From the NCBI GenBank assembly GCA_963578625.1, contig CAUZEO010000302.1, forward strand, positions 1 to 6,492: a stretch of 6,492 nucleotides of DNA, written 5' to 3'. This stretch comes from CAUZEO01 sp963578625. GTDB lineage: Bacteria > Verrucomicrobiota > Kiritimatiellia > SLOV01. Every line of letters starts with the position of its first letter. Position 1 is the stretch's first letter. Shown piece after piece: positions 6,401 through 6,492 of this stretch. The notes beneath the pieces are model-generated. The model ran no database searches and had not been told where the DNA came from. It saw only the letters and a list, made by a program, of their open reading frames with translations. Made by a program: the position numbers and the translations under genes.

Positions 6401-6492
6401 TCGCATAGTGCATAGCCCATCCCAATCACCGAACTTCATAGATCGTGCACCGGTCTTGCGCTTGAGCCCAAACTGATCGCGGTGCTTCGCGA

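Noticed and set aside
6240..6425. Minus-strand ORFs at the right end
   Set aside because: They overlap the 3' end of the orphan gene, read through the inverted repeats and show no domain or ribosome binding site.

Overview
This 6.5 kb window looks like bacterial chromosome. It holds four confident protein-coding genes (one cut by the left edge) and one plausible small gene. I saw no rRNA, tRNA, CRISPR array, transposase or other mobile element. The family mix suggests an uncultured member of the PVC/FCB-type lineages or a related environmental phylum: a LamG plus SGNH-hydrolase exoenzyme, an enolase-superfamily enzyme, a single-domain MetE-like methyltransferase and an STT3-like membrane protein carrying TPRs. 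This placement is inferred from gene content and is weak.

Layout from left to right. Bases 2-508 (+) are the 3' end of a LamG-containing SGNH/GDSL hydrolase. Bases 530-1537 (-) encode a methionine-synthase-II-like (MetE C-terminal domain) enzyme and converge on it. A 140-base divergent region follows, then an enolase-superfamily protein at 1678-3090 (+). This converges, with only 6 bases between stop codons, on a large STT3-like polytopic membrane protein with C-terminal TPRs at 3097-5625 (-). Across a 179-base divergent gap lies an unrecognised 160-residue protein at 5805-6287 (+). The last 205 bases have no supported gene but contain three short inverted repeats.

How the genes relate. No two adjacent genes share a strand, so there is no operon inside the window. 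The divergent MetE-like and enolase-superfamily genes could share a control region, but a common pathway cannot be shown from sequence alone.

The most noteworthy gene is the STT3-like protein. Its architecture matches oligosaccharyltransferase catalytic subunits: about 13 membrane helices, acidic first and second external loops, and a soluble domain in which the acceptor-binding motif sits after a V-L-S lead-in. However, the WWDYG position reads AFQFG, the first acid of the second-loop DxE motif is missing, and the C-terminus carries about five TPRs. This points to a divergent GT-C glycosyltransferase with altered acceptor recognition, or a non-catalytic derivative. The second point of interest is the apparent placement of a LamG domain inside an SGNH hydrolase fold.
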